Source of the DNA: an uncultured Bacteroidota bacterium
Lineage (GTDB): Bacteria > Bacteroidota > Bacteroidia > Flavobacteriales > Flavobacteriaceae
Assembly (NCBI GenBank): GCA_902559035.1
Contig: CACEGG010000002.1
Coordinates: 1 to 51,845 of the forward strand
Direction: 5' to 3'
DNA length: 51,845 nt
Shown: piece after piece, positions 41,374-50,412 of the stretch
Numbering within the stretch: position 1 is the first letter of the stretch
Layout of the letters: every line of letters starts with the position of its first letter
Program-made: the position numbers and the translations under genes
The notes under the pieces: generated by a model
Database searches by the model: none
Told to the model about the DNA's origin: nothing
What the model saw: the letters and a program-made list of their open reading frames with translations, nothing else

Positions 41374-41820
41374 ATGAAAAAAAGTTTCCTACTACTATTA
41401 CTTTTAGCTCCTTTATTATGCATCTCTCAGGGAATTTCTAAAGAAAATAGCTTAAACTATTATGGTGAAAAAGTTTCTTCAAAAAGCCTTGCTGATCTGA
41501 GCCAGATTGATGAAGGTTCATTGATAAAGATTCAGGGTACAGTTCTTTCCTCTTGTCCAAAAAAAGGTTGTTGGATGCAAGTTAAAGTTGAAACTGACAC
41601 TATTCAGGTAATGTTTAAAGATTATGGCTTTTTTGTGCCTAAACAAGGTCTTGAAAATAAGACTGCAATAATCGAAGGTTTTGCTAAACAAGATACTATT
41701 AGTATAGAAAAATTAAGACATTTTGCTGAAGATGCCGGAAAATCTAAAACAGAAATCAATAAAATAATAGCCCCTGAATTTAAAATCTCTTTTATTGCAA
41801 ATGGGGTAATAATTAAATAA
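41374..41820 (+). CDS. DUF4920 domain protein, exported
   Basis: The 148-residue protein has a signal (MKKSFLLLLLLAPLLCISQG). The body matches DUF4920: ENSLNYYGEKVSSKSLADL, IKIQGTVLSSCPKKGCWMQVKV with the CPKKGCW pair of cysteines, FFVPKQGLENKTAIIEGFA, and a helix followed by FISFIANGVIIK-like strands. The fold is OB-like and resembles periplasmic metal or cofactor-binding domains. It starts 33 bases after DUF6607. Its function is not established. Confidence 0.9.
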   Translation: MKKSFLLLLLLAPLLCISQGISKENSLNYYGEKVSSKSLADLSQIDEGSLIKIQGTVLSSCPKKGCWMQVKVETDTIQVMFKDYGFFVPKQGLENKTAIIEGFAKQDTISIEKLRHFAEDAGKSKTEINKIIAPEFKISFIANGVIIK

Positions 41821-41833
41821 CTCTTTCTTTTTT

Positions 41834-43750
41834 ATGAAAAAATTTATCTCATTGATTATACTGTTTTTGTTGTTTTCTTGTTCAGAAGATCCTATTCTTT
41901 ATACTCTTACAACATCTTCGAACCCGTTAGAAGGAGGAACATTATCCCCTGAAACCTCTCAATTTGAAGAAGGAGAAACCGTTATGTTAAATGCTACTCC
42001 CTCAAAAGAATATAATTTTTTTGCATGGTCTGGCGTTTCTGGAACGAATACCTCAACAAGCATTGTAATGGATTCTGACAAATCAGTTACAGCTATTTTT
42101 ATAAAAAAAAGATACGCTCTAAATATTTCTATTGAAGGGGAAGGGGATGTTGAAGAAAAAATTATTAAAGCTGGGGTTTCAACAGACTACAATAGTGGGA
42201 CTATAGTTGAATTGACTGCTAATCCTGAAAGCGAATGGGTTTTTGTTGAATGGAAAGGTGATCTGACAGATTCCCAAAACCCAATCCAAATTACTATTGA
42301 TGGCCCAAAGGAAATTACTGCAGTATTTGAAAAAAAACAATATCCTTTAACAATTGAAATTGAAGGAAATGGATCTGTTGATGAAAAAATTATCAAGGCA
42401 GGGGCTTCAACTGATTATAATAGTGGAACAATTTTAGAATTAACTGCAGTGCCTGAAAATGGATGGGCCTTTTTAAAATGGTCTGGAGATGCTAATATTT
42501 CTGAAAACCCAATAGAAATTACAATTGACAATGCCAAAACCATTAAAGCGGAGTTTTATAACCCTTCAGATTTTACTGGTTTACCTATTATTCATGTAAA
42601 CACATCTGGAATTTCTGTTGATTCAAAAGAGGACTATATTGAGGGTAATGTTTCAATTACTGGCATGGGTGATCTTCCTGGTATTCTTTCAGCTGAAATG
42701 AAAATTAAGGGGCGAGGTAATTCAACTTGGTGGCAAGGAGGAATCGGCCGTCCTGTAAACACTAAAAAGCCTTACCAAATAAAGTTTGGGGATAAAACCG
42801 AGGTGTTAAATATGCCTAAAGACAAAAAATGGGTTCTTCTTGCTGAAATTTCAGACATCTCATTGATTAGAAATAAGATAATTCGTGAAATAGCAAACAT
42901 GGGAAGATTTGATTACGTTCCTCAAGCAAAATACACTGAACTTTTTATTAATAATGAACATAAAGGAACTTATTTAATTGGTCAAAAGGTAGAAGAATCC
43001 AAAAACAGAGTAAATATTGGTGATAACGGATATTTAATCGAAATTGATACAGATGCACATGGCAGAATTGAAGAAGATGATGTTATCTTTAGATCAAACG
43101 TCTGGTCCAATCACTACAGCGAGGGCGTTTTTAATATAAAAGAACCTAGTTTAGATTATGATTCTGATGAATTTAATTTAATAAAAGATCATATTAACGA
43201 TTTTGAATCGGCCTTATTTGGTGAAAACTTTAAAGATCCTGATTTTGGCTATAGGTCATTTATTGATTTATCCAGTTTTGTGGACTGGTTCCTTGTTAAT
43301 GAAATCTCTAAAAATCAAGATGCTAAATCTTTCTCTAGCATTTATTTTAATTACATCCCGGGAGAAAAAATTAAAATGGGGCCTATTTGGGATTTTGATC
43401 TTGCATTTGGAAATGTTAATTATTCAAATGCCGAAAATCCTGGAGGGTTTTGGATAAAAGACAACCTTTGGTATAACAGAATGTTTGAAGATCCTTATTT
43501 TAATAATTTGGTTAAAGAACGATTAGAATATTTTAATGATAATTTAAATAATATTTTATCTAAAATAGATGACTATGAGACTTACCTCGAAAAATCGCAA
43601 AAGAAAAATTTTGAACTTTACCCAGATCTTTTAGACCCCACTAAAGAGGTTTGGCCTGTGCCTGCCAGATTTGACAATCACCATGATTATGTGAAATACT
43701 TAAAAAACTGGATTCAAGAAAGAATGGCCTGGCTTATAACTTGGATATAA
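41834..43750 (+). CDS. CotH-type kinase lipoprotein with three bacterial repeats
   Basis: The 638-residue protein has a lipoprotein signal (LFLLFSCSEDP, Cys16). Three Ig-like bacterial repeats (Flg_new_2 type) lie at about residues 22-90, 93-166 and 169-242. Each ends in a W-x-W-x-G and AIF/AVF/AEF pattern. A CotH kinase-like domain covers about 250-638, with KGRGNSTWW, KKPYQIKFGDKTEVL, LAEISDISLIRNKI, GPIWDFDLAFGN and a helical end. CotH acts as a protein kinase on spore-coat proteins; in flavobacteria the substrates are unknown. The gene is followed by a 52-aa gene. Confidence 0.9.
   Translation: MKKFISLIILFLLFSCSEDPILYTLTTSSNPLEGGTLSPETSQFEEGETVMLNATPSKEYNFFAWSGVSGTNTSTSIVMDSDKSVTAIFIKKRYALNISIEGEGDVEEKIIKAGVSTDYNSGTIVELTANPESEWVFVEWKGDLTDSQNPIQITIDGPKEITAVFEKKQYPLTIEIEGNGSVDEKIIKAGASTDYNSGTILELTAVPENGWAFLKWSGDANISENPIEITIDNAKTIKAEFYNPSDFTGLPIIHVNTSGISVDSKEDYIEGNVSITGMGDLPGILSAEMKIKGRGNSTWWQGGIGRPVNTKKPYQIKFGDKTEVLNMPKDKKWVLLAEISDISLIRNKIIREIANMGRFDYVPQAKYTELFINNEHKGTYLIGQKVEESKNRVNIGDNGYLIEIDTDAHGRIEEDDVIFRSNVWSNHYSEGVFNIKEPSLDYDSDEFNLIKDHINDFESALFGENFKDPDFGYRSFIDLSSFVDWFLVNEISKNQDAKSFSSIYFNYIPGEKIKMGPIWDFDLAFGNVNYSNAENPGGFWIKDNLWYNRMFEDPYFNNLVKERLEYFNDNLNNILSKIDDYETYLEKSQKKNFELYPDLLDPTKEVWPVPARFDNHHDYVKYLKNWIQERMAWLITWI
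42110..42559 (+). repeat. Two adjacent homologous domain repeats in the CotH gene
   Basis: Residues 93-166 and 169-242 share the segment EKIIKAGxSTDYNSGTIxEL, reflected in similar DNA (gtttcaacagactacaatag against gcttcaactgattataatag). This is a tandem domain duplication. The first repeat at 22-90 is more distant. Confidence 0.8.
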
Positions 43751-43811
43751 CTCGATTTGCCTTTTTGACATAATTTTAATTTTTGGTATCTTTTTTGTCA
43801 AGTTTAATTTA

Positions 43812-43970
43812 ATGACTAGTACTGAAGAACATTTTAAAACTGCCTTGCAAAAACTTCAAAATGGTTTACCTATAAATGAGCTTTATCAACAATTGTACAG
43901 GTTAGAAAAAGAAGAAAATTATGACGCATGTGCTGGTATTTTAAAGGCAATTAAAGAATTTTCTAAATGA
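43812..43970 (+). CDS. Hypothetical small protein, 52 aa
   Basis: The 52-residue frame begins MTSTEEHFKTALQKLQNGL and ends EENYDACAGILKAIKEFSK. The helical, charged character (about two alpha-helices) and a good start make it credible. No family is recognised. Its stop overlaps the start of the M28 peptidase gene in an ATGA (43967-43970), the classic arrangement for translational coupling. The sequence before it has a T-rich TATCTTTT element. Confidence 0.7.
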   Translation: MTSTEEHFKTALQKLQNGLPINELYQQLYRLEKEENYDACAGILKAIKEFSK

Positions 43971-44911
43971 AAAATTTTTTTTATTTGTTTTTATTAATCT
44001 TGGGTTTTACAGAGCCTTTATCTTCTCAAAGTATTAATGAGTCTCTAGTAAAAAAACATATTTACACTCTTGCTAATGACTCAATGCAAGGAAGAAAAGC
44101 AGGAACAGAGGGAATTGAAAAAGCAGCAAAATACATAGAAGGTCAATTCAAAAAAATAGGATTAAAATATTTTAATAACAATAGTTTTAGACAAACTTTC
44201 AATTATAAAAACAAAAGATCCAGCAATCAAGAGGAGTTAAAGCTCTTTAATGTTATTGGATTTCTTGAGGGTAATGAAAAAAAAAATGAAATTGTTGTAA
44301 TCTCTGCTCATTATGATCATTTAGGGATGAAATCTACAGGGTCTGGTGATTTGATTTTTAACGGCGCAAACGATAATGCAACTGGAGTTGCAGCAGTATT
44401 AACTCTTGCCGAATATTTTAAATCAAAAAATAATAATTCAAGAAGTATTCTTTTTATAGCATTTACTGCTGAGGAAATGGGGCTAGTAGGATCTAACTAT
44501 TTTGGCAAAACAATTTCTGCTGAATCAATTGTAGCAGGTATAAATATAGAAATGATTGGGAAAGAATCCCCTTTTGGACCAAATACAGCTTGGCTTACTG
44601 GATTCCAAAGATCAAATTTTGGAAAAATAATTCAAAAAAACTTATCCTCCTCAGAGTTCAAAATTTATCCTGATCCGTTCATAAGTTATAGGTTGTTTTT
44701 CAGATCTGACAATGCGTCTTTCGCCAGGCTTGGAATTCCTGCCCATACTTTTTCTACAAGCCCAATGGATAAAGATTTAGATTACCACAAAGTTAGTGAT
44801 GAAGCAAGCACCCTAAACATTAAAACCATAACTCAAACAATAAAAGCTATAGCCATCGGAACTAAATCAATTATAGCTGGAGAAGATACTCCAACTAGAG
44901 TTAAGATTTAA
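43967..44911 (+). CDS. Exported M28 family metallopeptidase
   Basis: The 314-aa protein has a signal peptide (KNFFYLFLLILGFTEPLSS). The M28 zinc ligands are SAHYDHLGM (His, Asp), NGANDNATG (Asp), TAEEMGLVGS (Glu, Glu), IEMIG (Asp/Glu position) and FSTSPMDKDLDYHKVSDE (His). It is shorter than the 29515 enzyme because it lacks a protease-associated insert. It should act as an exported aminopeptidase. The start is coupled to the 52-aa gene. Its promoter is likely shared. Confidence 0.94.
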   Translation: MKNFFYLFLLILGFTEPLSSQSINESLVKKHIYTLANDSMQGRKAGTEGIEKAAKYIEGQFKKIGLKYFNNNSFRQTFNYKNKRSSNQEELKLFNVIGFLEGNEKKNEIVVISAHYDHLGMKSTGSGDLIFNGANDNATGVAAVLTLAEYFKSKNNNSRSILFIAFTAEEMGLVGSNYFGKTISAESIVAGINIEMIGKESPFGPNTAWLTGFQRSNFGKIIQKNLSSSEFKIYPDPFISYRLFFRSDNASFARLGIPAHTFSTSPMDKDLDYHKVSDEASTLNIKTITQTIKAIAIGTKSIIAGEDTPTRVKI

Positions 44912-44970
44912 ATTTTACAGAATCTTTCTTTTTTGATTCTTGGCTACAAAACTTTATCTTGTATTGCAAA

Positions 44971-44978
44971 TACTTTAT
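44971..44978 (+). promoter_or_regulatory. Near-consensus -7 element TACTTTAT
   Basis: TACTTTAT is one base short of TAnnTTTR and ends four bases before the ATG at 44982. It favours this start over the upstream TTG at 44940. Confidence 0.4.
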
Positions 44979-44981
44979 ACA

Positions 44982-46430
44982 ATGAGCTCACACAAATCAA
45001 GAAGATCTTTTATCAAAAAAACAGCAGTTGGAGCAGGAATATTTATCGTTCCTCGAAACGTTCTTGGAGGACCTGGATATATTTCGCCAAGTGATCAGCT
45101 AAACTTAGCAGCTATTGGGTCCGGAGGTAAAGGAATAAGCGATATAGCAAATGCATCAGTAAATGGAAGAGAAAGAGTTTCTGCTCTATGTGATGTAGAT
45201 TTTTCAGGAAGCGCGTCAAGGTCTGTAAAAAGGTTCCCTAATGCAAAGTTATACTCTGATTTTAGAAAAATGTTGGATAAAGAAAAAGATATAGATGCTG
45301 TAACTATTTCAACACCTGATCATGTACATGCCCCTGCGGCAGTGTATGCGATGGAGAGAGATAAGCACGTTTATGTTCAAAAACCTATCACTCACAACAT
45401 TAGAGAGGCAAGAATGCTAACTAATTTAGCCAGAAAACATAAAGTTGTTACTCAAATGGGTAATCAAGGGGGGTCTAACCCTTTGCTTAAAATGGTTCAA
45501 AACTGGATTGATTCTGGGAAAGTTGGTAAAATTTCAGAGGTTAAAGTTTGGACTAATAGACCGGTTTGGCCTCAAGGTGTAAAAATGCCTAGCCCAAATG
45601 CTAATTTAAAACCTAAGTCTCTAGATTGGAATTTATGGTTAGGGCCTGCAAGCCAAAAAGAATATACCCCAAACCTCCATCCTTTTAATTGGAGGGGATG
45701 GTGGGAATATGGCACAGGAGCTCTAGGTGATGTGGGCTGTCATTTAATTGATATTCCGTTCCGAACTTTAGGACTAAAATATCCCAAAAGTGCTGAGTGT
45801 AGCGTGGGAAGTGTTTTTACGAAAATGTGGAGTCCTGATTATTTTCCTGAGGGATGTCCCCCATCATCGCTGATAACTTTAAATTTTGACTCTACCGAAA
45901 AAAGTAAAAGTCCTATTGAACTAACCTGGACAGATGGAGGAATTCGTCCTCCTCATCCAGATATTATTCCTGCGAACAGTGATATTGGAGGAGAAGACAG
46001 TTTAAATGGCGTCTTAATGATTGGTGATAAAGGTATTATTTCTACAAATATTAATGATAGTTCTCCTTTGATGCCTAAGTTGTATTTATATGATGGAGAC
46101 ACTGAGTTTGGCCCAGAAACAGAACAAATGCCGGAACCTGAATATGGTCATCAAAGAAAATGGGTTGATGCTTGTAAGGCTGGATTTAATAGCAAACAAC
46201 ACAAAGAGTTGACCTCATCTTTTGACTATGCTGGCCCAATGACTGAAACTGTTTTGATGGGTAATTTAGCTATAAGAAGTTATATGCTTAGAAAAGAAAA
46301 TTCTAAGGGAGGATTTGATTTTTACGCAAGAAAAAAACTGCTATGGGACGGTGAAAACATGAAAATAACTAACATTTCTGCAGCAAATCAATTTGTAACA
46401 AGAAACTATAGAAAAGGGTGGGAAATATAA
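44982..46430 (+). CDS. Tat-exported Gfo/Idh/MocA family oxidoreductase
   Basis: The start is at the ATG at 44982, which gives a Tat signal (SRRSFIKKTAVGAGIFI), and not at the TTG at 44940, which adds 14 residues before it. The mature protein has the Rossmann motif IGSGGKG, YVQKPITHNIREARML (KP catalytic site) and WGTGALGDVGCHLIDIPF with the catalytic His region. Exported members of this family bind NAD(P) and act on sugars or sugar acids in the periplasm; glucose-fructose oxidoreductase is the known example. It is 482 residues long and follows the M28 gene by 70 bases. Confidence 0.92.
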   Translation: MSSHKSRRSFIKKTAVGAGIFIVPRNVLGGPGYISPSDQLNLAAIGSGGKGISDIANASVNGRERVSALCDVDFSGSASRSVKRFPNAKLYSDFRKMLDKEKDIDAVTISTPDHVHAPAAVYAMERDKHVYVQKPITHNIREARMLTNLARKHKVVTQMGNQGGSNPLLKMVQNWIDSGKVGKISEVKVWTNRPVWPQGVKMPSPNANLKPKSLDWNLWLGPASQKEYTPNLHPFNWRGWWEYGTGALGDVGCHLIDIPFRTLGLKYPKSAECSVGSVFTKMWSPDYFPEGCPPSSLITLNFDSTEKSKSPIELTWTDGGIRPPHPDIIPANSDIGGEDSLNGVLMIGDKGIISTNINDSSPLMPKLYLYDGDTEFGPETEQMPEPEYGHQRKWVDACKAGFNSKQHKELTSSFDYAGPMTETVLMGNLAIRSYMLRKENSKGGFDFYARKKLLWDGENMKITNISAANQFVTRNYRKGWEI

Positions 46431-46443
46431 TTCCGGCTGGCAC

Positions 46444-46451
46444 TATTTTTG
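46444..46451 (+). promoter_or_regulatory. Putative -7 element TATTTTTG
   Basis: TATTTTTG fits the consensus and ends 13 bases before the ATG of the DUF6150 gene at 46465. There is no convincing -33 box. Confidence 0.4.
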
Positions 46452-46464
46452 AAATTCCTTTTTA

Positions 46465-46800
46465 ATGAAAAATTTTGTTTTTTTTCTTTTAATAACTTTT
46501 AATTTTAACATTGTTTACGCCCAGAAAATATATTCTACCTCTCAATCTTACAAGGCAGATTTAAAGGTTTATGTAGTTGAAAATGAATACCAAGCTGATT
46601 TAAAAGTTTTTAAAGTTTCTCGTCCATATGAAGCTAATGGCAACAGTGGCCTTTGGTACTTTTCCAATCAGCCATACAGTTCAGATAAAAAAATTTTTTT
46701 TTGTGACCATGACTATCAGGCAGACTTAAAAATCTATTTTGTTAAATATAAATATCAAGCTAAATGGAGGAGCTCAGAAAAAAAATACCTTTTATATTAA
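46465..46800 (+). CDS. DUF6150 family exported repeat protein
   Basis: The 111-residue protein has a signal (VFFLLITFNFNIVYAQ). The mature part is built from short repeats of the pattern Y-x-A-D-L-K-V-Y/F-x-V: SYKADLKVYVV, EYQADLKVFKV, YEANGNSGLWYF, DYQADLKIYFV and YKYQAKWR. These match DUF6150. The repeats suggest a small beta-sheet with repeated aromatic faces. Its role is unknown. A terminator is not obvious before menG. Confidence 0.88.
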   Translation: MKNFVFFLLITFNFNIVYAQKIYSTSQSYKADLKVYVVENEYQADLKVFKVSRPYEANGNSGLWYFSNQPYSSDKKIFFCDHDYQADLKIYFVKYKYQAKWRSSEKKYLLY

Positions 46801-46823
46801 TAGCCTTTAACAATCGTTTTATA

Positions 46824-46831
46824 TAAATTTA
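46824..46831 (+). promoter_or_regulatory. Putative -7 element TAAATTTA of the menaquinone operon
   Basis: TAAATTTA lies 16 bases before the menG ATG at 46848 and fits TAnnTTTR. It probably drives menG and the downstream genes. Confidence 0.55.
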
Positions 46832-46847
46832 CGCTCCTTTTTTCGCT

Positions 46848-47567
46848 ATGAAACCCTATAAAAATCAAAATACTTCAAAGAAAAAACAAATTGAAAAAAT
46901 GTTCGACTCGATTTCATTTGAGTATGACAAATTAAACCGTTTGATTTCTGCAGGGAATGATGTGAAGTGGAGAAAAAAAATTCATAAAATTGCCAAAAAG
47001 CTAAACCCCAAAAACATATTGGATGTAGCAACAGGAACTGCTGATATTGCAATTGAACTTTCAAAAATCAAAGATTCTAAAATAATTGGACTTGACATTT
47101 CCGAAAAGATGTTAAATGTTGGGAGAACAAAAATTTTAAATAAAAATTTGAGTGAAAAAATATCTTTAATTTCTGGGGATGCGGAAAAGCTAAAATTCAA
47201 TGATAACCACTTTGATTTAGTAACTATTGGTTTTGGTGTTAGAAATTTTCAAAACCTTGAAAAAGGCCTTAAAGAAAGTTATAGAGTTTTAACAAATGAA
47301 GGAACTCTAATAATTCTTGAGACATCTGTCCCTGAAAATAAATTCATAAAGTTTTTTTATTTAATGTTTAGCAGGACTATCATACCATTAATAGGGTCAA
47401 TATTTTCCAAAGACAATAAAGCCTACAGTTATCTTCAAAAGTCTGCAGAAGAATTTCCTAGCGGAAAAAACTTCGCAGGTGTTTTACAGAATTGTGGTTT
47501 CAATAATGTCCAAATTCTTCCACAAATGATGGGCGCTTCCTCAATTTATATTGCAAAAAAACACTAA
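46848..47567 (+). CDS. menG: Demethylmenaquinone methyltransferase
   Basis: The 239-aa protein is a UbiE/MenG-type SAM methyltransferase. Motif I LDVATGTADIA, LGLDISEKMLNVG-like LDISEKMLNVGR, GDAEKL, DLVTIGFGVRNFQ and the family signature LIILETSVPENKFIKFFY are present. The last segment is PQMMGASSIYIAKK. It performs the final C-methylation of demethylmenaquinone in the cytoplasm at the membrane. Its stop overlaps the menF start by one base. With menF, menD, menB and menA it forms the menaquinone operon. Confidence 0.95.
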   Translation: MKPYKNQNTSKKKQIEKMFDSISFEYDKLNRLISAGNDVKWRKKIHKIAKKLNPKNILDVATGTADIAIELSKIKDSKIIGLDISEKMLNVGRTKILNKNLSEKISLISGDAEKLKFNDNHFDLVTIGFGVRNFQNLEKGLKESYRVLTNEGTLIILETSVPENKFIKFFYLMFSRTIIPLIGSIFSKDNKAYSYLQKSAEEFPSGKNFAGVLQNCGFNNVQILPQMMGASSIYIAKKH

Positions 47568-48613
47568 TGAATAGTGAAGTTTCAAATAAAAAATTTTTTG
47601 ATACAGTAAGAGTTTATATTGAAAACAAAACCCCATTTGTTGTTTATAGAATGCCTAAGTCAAAAGTCTTATGTTTTAAAGCCGGGGACACCTCTTTCGG
47701 GACGCTTAAAGATAAAACAAGAAATAGCTTCTTTTTTATGCCTTTTAATAAATCCTTTGGATATACAATCTCTGAAGATTTAAGTTTCCAAACTTTATAT
47801 AGTGCTGATGATTTAAAAAGAAATAGCCCTGTTGTTTCCTCTGAAAATATACTTTCCCAAACTGAAAAAACAAAATACCTTGAGGCTGTTAAATTGCTTG
47901 TTGAAAAGATTAAGAGTACTAGGCTTAAAAAAATAGTTTTTTCAAAAAAAATATCTATAAATTTTTCTTCCTCAAAACACATAGAGCTTTACAAAAATAT
48001 TTTAGGTCTTTATGCTAATGCTTTTTGTTATCTTTTTTACCATCCGAGTGAGGGCTTTTGGACTGGCGCCAGTCCAGAGCTATTGTTTAAAAAAGAAAAA
48101 CAAGAGCTGACAACCATGGCTTTAGCAGGAACAAAATTTAACTCACAAGAAGGGTGGACAAAAAAAGAAATAGAAGAACAACAAATTGTAAAAAACGAAA
48201 TTTACAACAACTTAGTGCCGTTATGCTCGGAGCTTTCTGCAGCTGAAACAATAACTAGTCAAGCAGGAAATCTTCAGCACCTTGAAACCCTTTTTAAAGG
48301 AAAATCTAATGCTTCAATCCTTGAGATAATTGATGCGCTTTTCCCCACTTCAGCAATTGCTGGTTTTCCTAAAAAAATAGCTCTACCCATAATTTCAGAA
48401 TATGAAAAACACGACAGGTCTTTTTACTCTGGCTTTCTCGGTTCAATTGAAAACAACCTTGCTTATTCATTTGTTAATTTAAGGTGTTTAAACCTAAAAT
48501 CTAACCAAGCTCATATTTATGTTGGCTCTGGTTTAACTAAGGATAGTGTTCCTTTAAGCGAATGGAATGAAATTTTAAAAAAATCTGAGACAATGTTGAG
48601 TGCTCTTTATTAA
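47567..48613 (+). CDS. menF: Isochorismate synthase
   Basis: The 348-residue protein has the chorismate-binding fold: FYHPSEGFWTGASPELLFK, TMALAGTKFNSQEGWTKKEIEEQ, HLETLFKGK, DALFPTSAIAGFPK, then YSGFLGSIENN and FVNLRCL. The Gly-Ser/Thr motif SGL at the end fits isochorismate or anthranilate synthase components. The neighbours menG, menD and menB identify it as MenF. It converts chorismate to isochorismate, the first step of menaquinone synthesis. It is at the shorter end of the family range. Confidence 0.94.
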   Translation: MNSEVSNKKFFDTVRVYIENKTPFVVYRMPKSKVLCFKAGDTSFGTLKDKTRNSFFFMPFNKSFGYTISEDLSFQTLYSADDLKRNSPVVSSENILSQTEKTKYLEAVKLLVEKIKSTRLKKIVFSKKISINFSSSKHIELYKNILGLYANAFCYLFYHPSEGFWTGASPELLFKKEKQELTTMALAGTKFNSQEGWTKKEIEEQQIVKNEIYNNLVPLCSELSAAETITSQAGNLQHLETLFKGKSNASILEIIDALFPTSAIAGFPKKIALPIISEYEKHDRSFYSGFLGSIENNLAYSFVNLRCLNLKSNQAHIYVGSGLTKDSVPLSEWNEILKKSETMLSALY

Positions 48614-48626
48614 ATTTACAGTTTAA

Positions 48627-50390
48627 ATGAAGTATCCTTCAATACAGTCTGCTCAAACTATTATCCTTCATTGTGAAAGATTCGGTTTTAACAATGTTGT
48701 AATTTCACCAGGCTCTAGAAATGCTCCGCTTGCTATTGGTTTTGCTTCAAACCCCGCCTTCAATTGTTATAGCATTATTGATGAACGATCTGCTGGGTTT
48801 TTTGCCTTAGGAATTTCTCAACAATCTAAAACTCCTACTGTTTTAGTCTGTACATCCGGAAGTGCTTTGCTAAATTATTATCCTGCAATATCAGAGGCGT
48901 TTTTTAGTGAAATTCCGCTAATAATAATTTCTGCTGATAGACCCGAGTACAAAATTAATATTGGAGATGGTCAAACAATTTTTCAACAAAAGGTTTTTGA
49001 AAAAAATATTTTAGACTCCGTTACCCTAAAACAGGATGTTAATCACAATAGCTCCGAGATTTTAAAAAGTAATCTTCAAAAAATTCTTTCCTCACCCTCT
49101 GAGAAGAATATTTTAAAACAACAAAAAACTTTACAGTCCTATAATGAAAAGACTATTGTTTCTGTTTTTAACAAGGCTAAATTATACTCAAAACCTGTTC
49201 ATGTTAATGTACCTTTTGAAGAACCGCTTTACCACTTTAACGAAACCCCAACTGTTTCATTAAATCTAGGTCCTAAAACAAGCCCTGTTAAGCTACAAAA
49301 GCTTGATTTTAATGATTATTTGAAAAAAAAATATTCTAAAATTCTGGTCTTGGTTGGGTGTTCAAGCCCAGGGATATTATCAAAAGATATAATAAATAAA
49401 ATTTCTTTGTGTGATAATATCATAGTATTAAAAGAAACTACCTCTAACCTATCTCATAAATCTTTTTTTGGAAAAATTGATCAGCTTATTGCCCCAATAG
49501 AACTGCAAAAAAACAGAAATGAGCTTTTTGAAGAATTAAAACCTGAACTTCTAATTACGATTGGCGGAATGATTGTATCAAAAAAAATTAAAACAATGCT
49601 TAGAGAGCACAGGCCTGAATCCCATATTCATGTAGGAATGAATAACCCCAACGACACTTTTTACTGTGATGTAATTCACTGCAAAAATTTGCCAGACACT
49701 TTTTTTGGTGAGGCAATAGAAAGACTAAATACTATATCTCCTTATAAAAAAATATGGAAAGAAATTTCTTCCCACAGAACTGCCTTTCATAAAAAATTTA
49801 TTAGTAAAATTCCATTTTGTGACTTAAAAGTTTTTTCAATTTTAGAATCAAGAATTTCATCTAAATATTCCATTCAAGTCTCTAATAGTTCTGCAATAAG
49901 ATACATGCAGCTATTTGACCAAACGCCAAGTTCAACGGTGTTTTGCAACAGAGGAACAAGCGGAATAGATGGAAGCACTTCAACAGCGGTAGGAGCTTCT
50001 GTATCTTTGAAATCACCAATTCTTTTAATCACTGGAGATTTAAGTTTCTTTTATGATTCTAATGGTTTATGGAATGATTATATAAAGAGTACTTTTCGAA
50101 TTATTCTAATAAATAACTCTGGTGGCGGTATTTTTAAAATTTTACCTGGATATAGGGATGATCTATTTCATGAAAAGTTCATTGAAACGCGCCACGGTTT
50201 TTCAGCAAAACATTTAGCTAAAATGCATGGATTTAAGTATAGTAAAGTTTCTGGAAGTATTGGTCTAAAATTTGCACTAAGTAGTTTTTTTAAGACTTCT
50301 TCTAAACCCAAGCTTTTAGAAATCAATACTAATTCAAGTTTAAGCTCGAAGATCCTTAAAAATTATTTTATTAATTTAAAAAAATCTTAA
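48627..50390 (+). CDS. menD: SEPHCHC synthase MenD
   Basis: The 587-aa thiamine diphosphate enzyme has the MenD start NVVISPGSRNAPLAIGF, DERSAGFFALG (with the catalytic Glu), CTSGSALLNYYPAISEA, IISADRP, and a C-terminal ThDP-binding segment GDLSFFYDSNGLW followed by INNSGGGIFKILPG. It joins isochorismate and 2-oxoglutarate to give SEPHCHC. The length fits the family. It begins 13 bases after menF. The 46-base gap before menB holds a second promoter-like element. Confidence 0.96.
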   Translation: MKYPSIQSAQTIILHCERFGFNNVVISPGSRNAPLAIGFASNPAFNCYSIIDERSAGFFALGISQQSKTPTVLVCTSGSALLNYYPAISEAFFSEIPLIIISADRPEYKINIGDGQTIFQQKVFEKNILDSVTLKQDVNHNSSEILKSNLQKILSSPSEKNILKQQKTLQSYNEKTIVSVFNKAKLYSKPVHVNVPFEEPLYHFNETPTVSLNLGPKTSPVKLQKLDFNDYLKKKYSKILVLVGCSSPGILSKDIINKISLCDNIIVLKETTSNLSHKSFFGKIDQLIAPIELQKNRNELFEELKPELLITIGGMIVSKKIKTMLREHRPESHIHVGMNNPNDTFYCDVIHCKNLPDTFFGEAIERLNTISPYKKIWKEISSHRTAFHKKFISKIPFCDLKVFSILESRISSKYSIQVSNSSAIRYMQLFDQTPSSTVFCNRGTSGIDGSTSTAVGASVSLKSPILLITGDLSFFYDSNGLWNDYIKSTFRIILINNSGGGIFKILPGYRDDLFHEKFIETRHGFSAKHLAKMHGFKYSKVSGSIGLKFALSSFFKTSSKPKLLEINTNSSLSSKILKNYFINLKKS

Positions 50391-50412
50391 GATTAGTGGG
50401 TTTAGAAACCCT

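Noticed and set aside
47644-47982. 112-codon antisense frame inside menF
   Set aside because: It lies fully within a well-supported gene, has biased composition and no motif.
50397-50410. GGGTTTAGAAACCC as a terminator
   Set aside because: It has only a two-base loop and no T-run after it, so I list it only as an inverted repeat.
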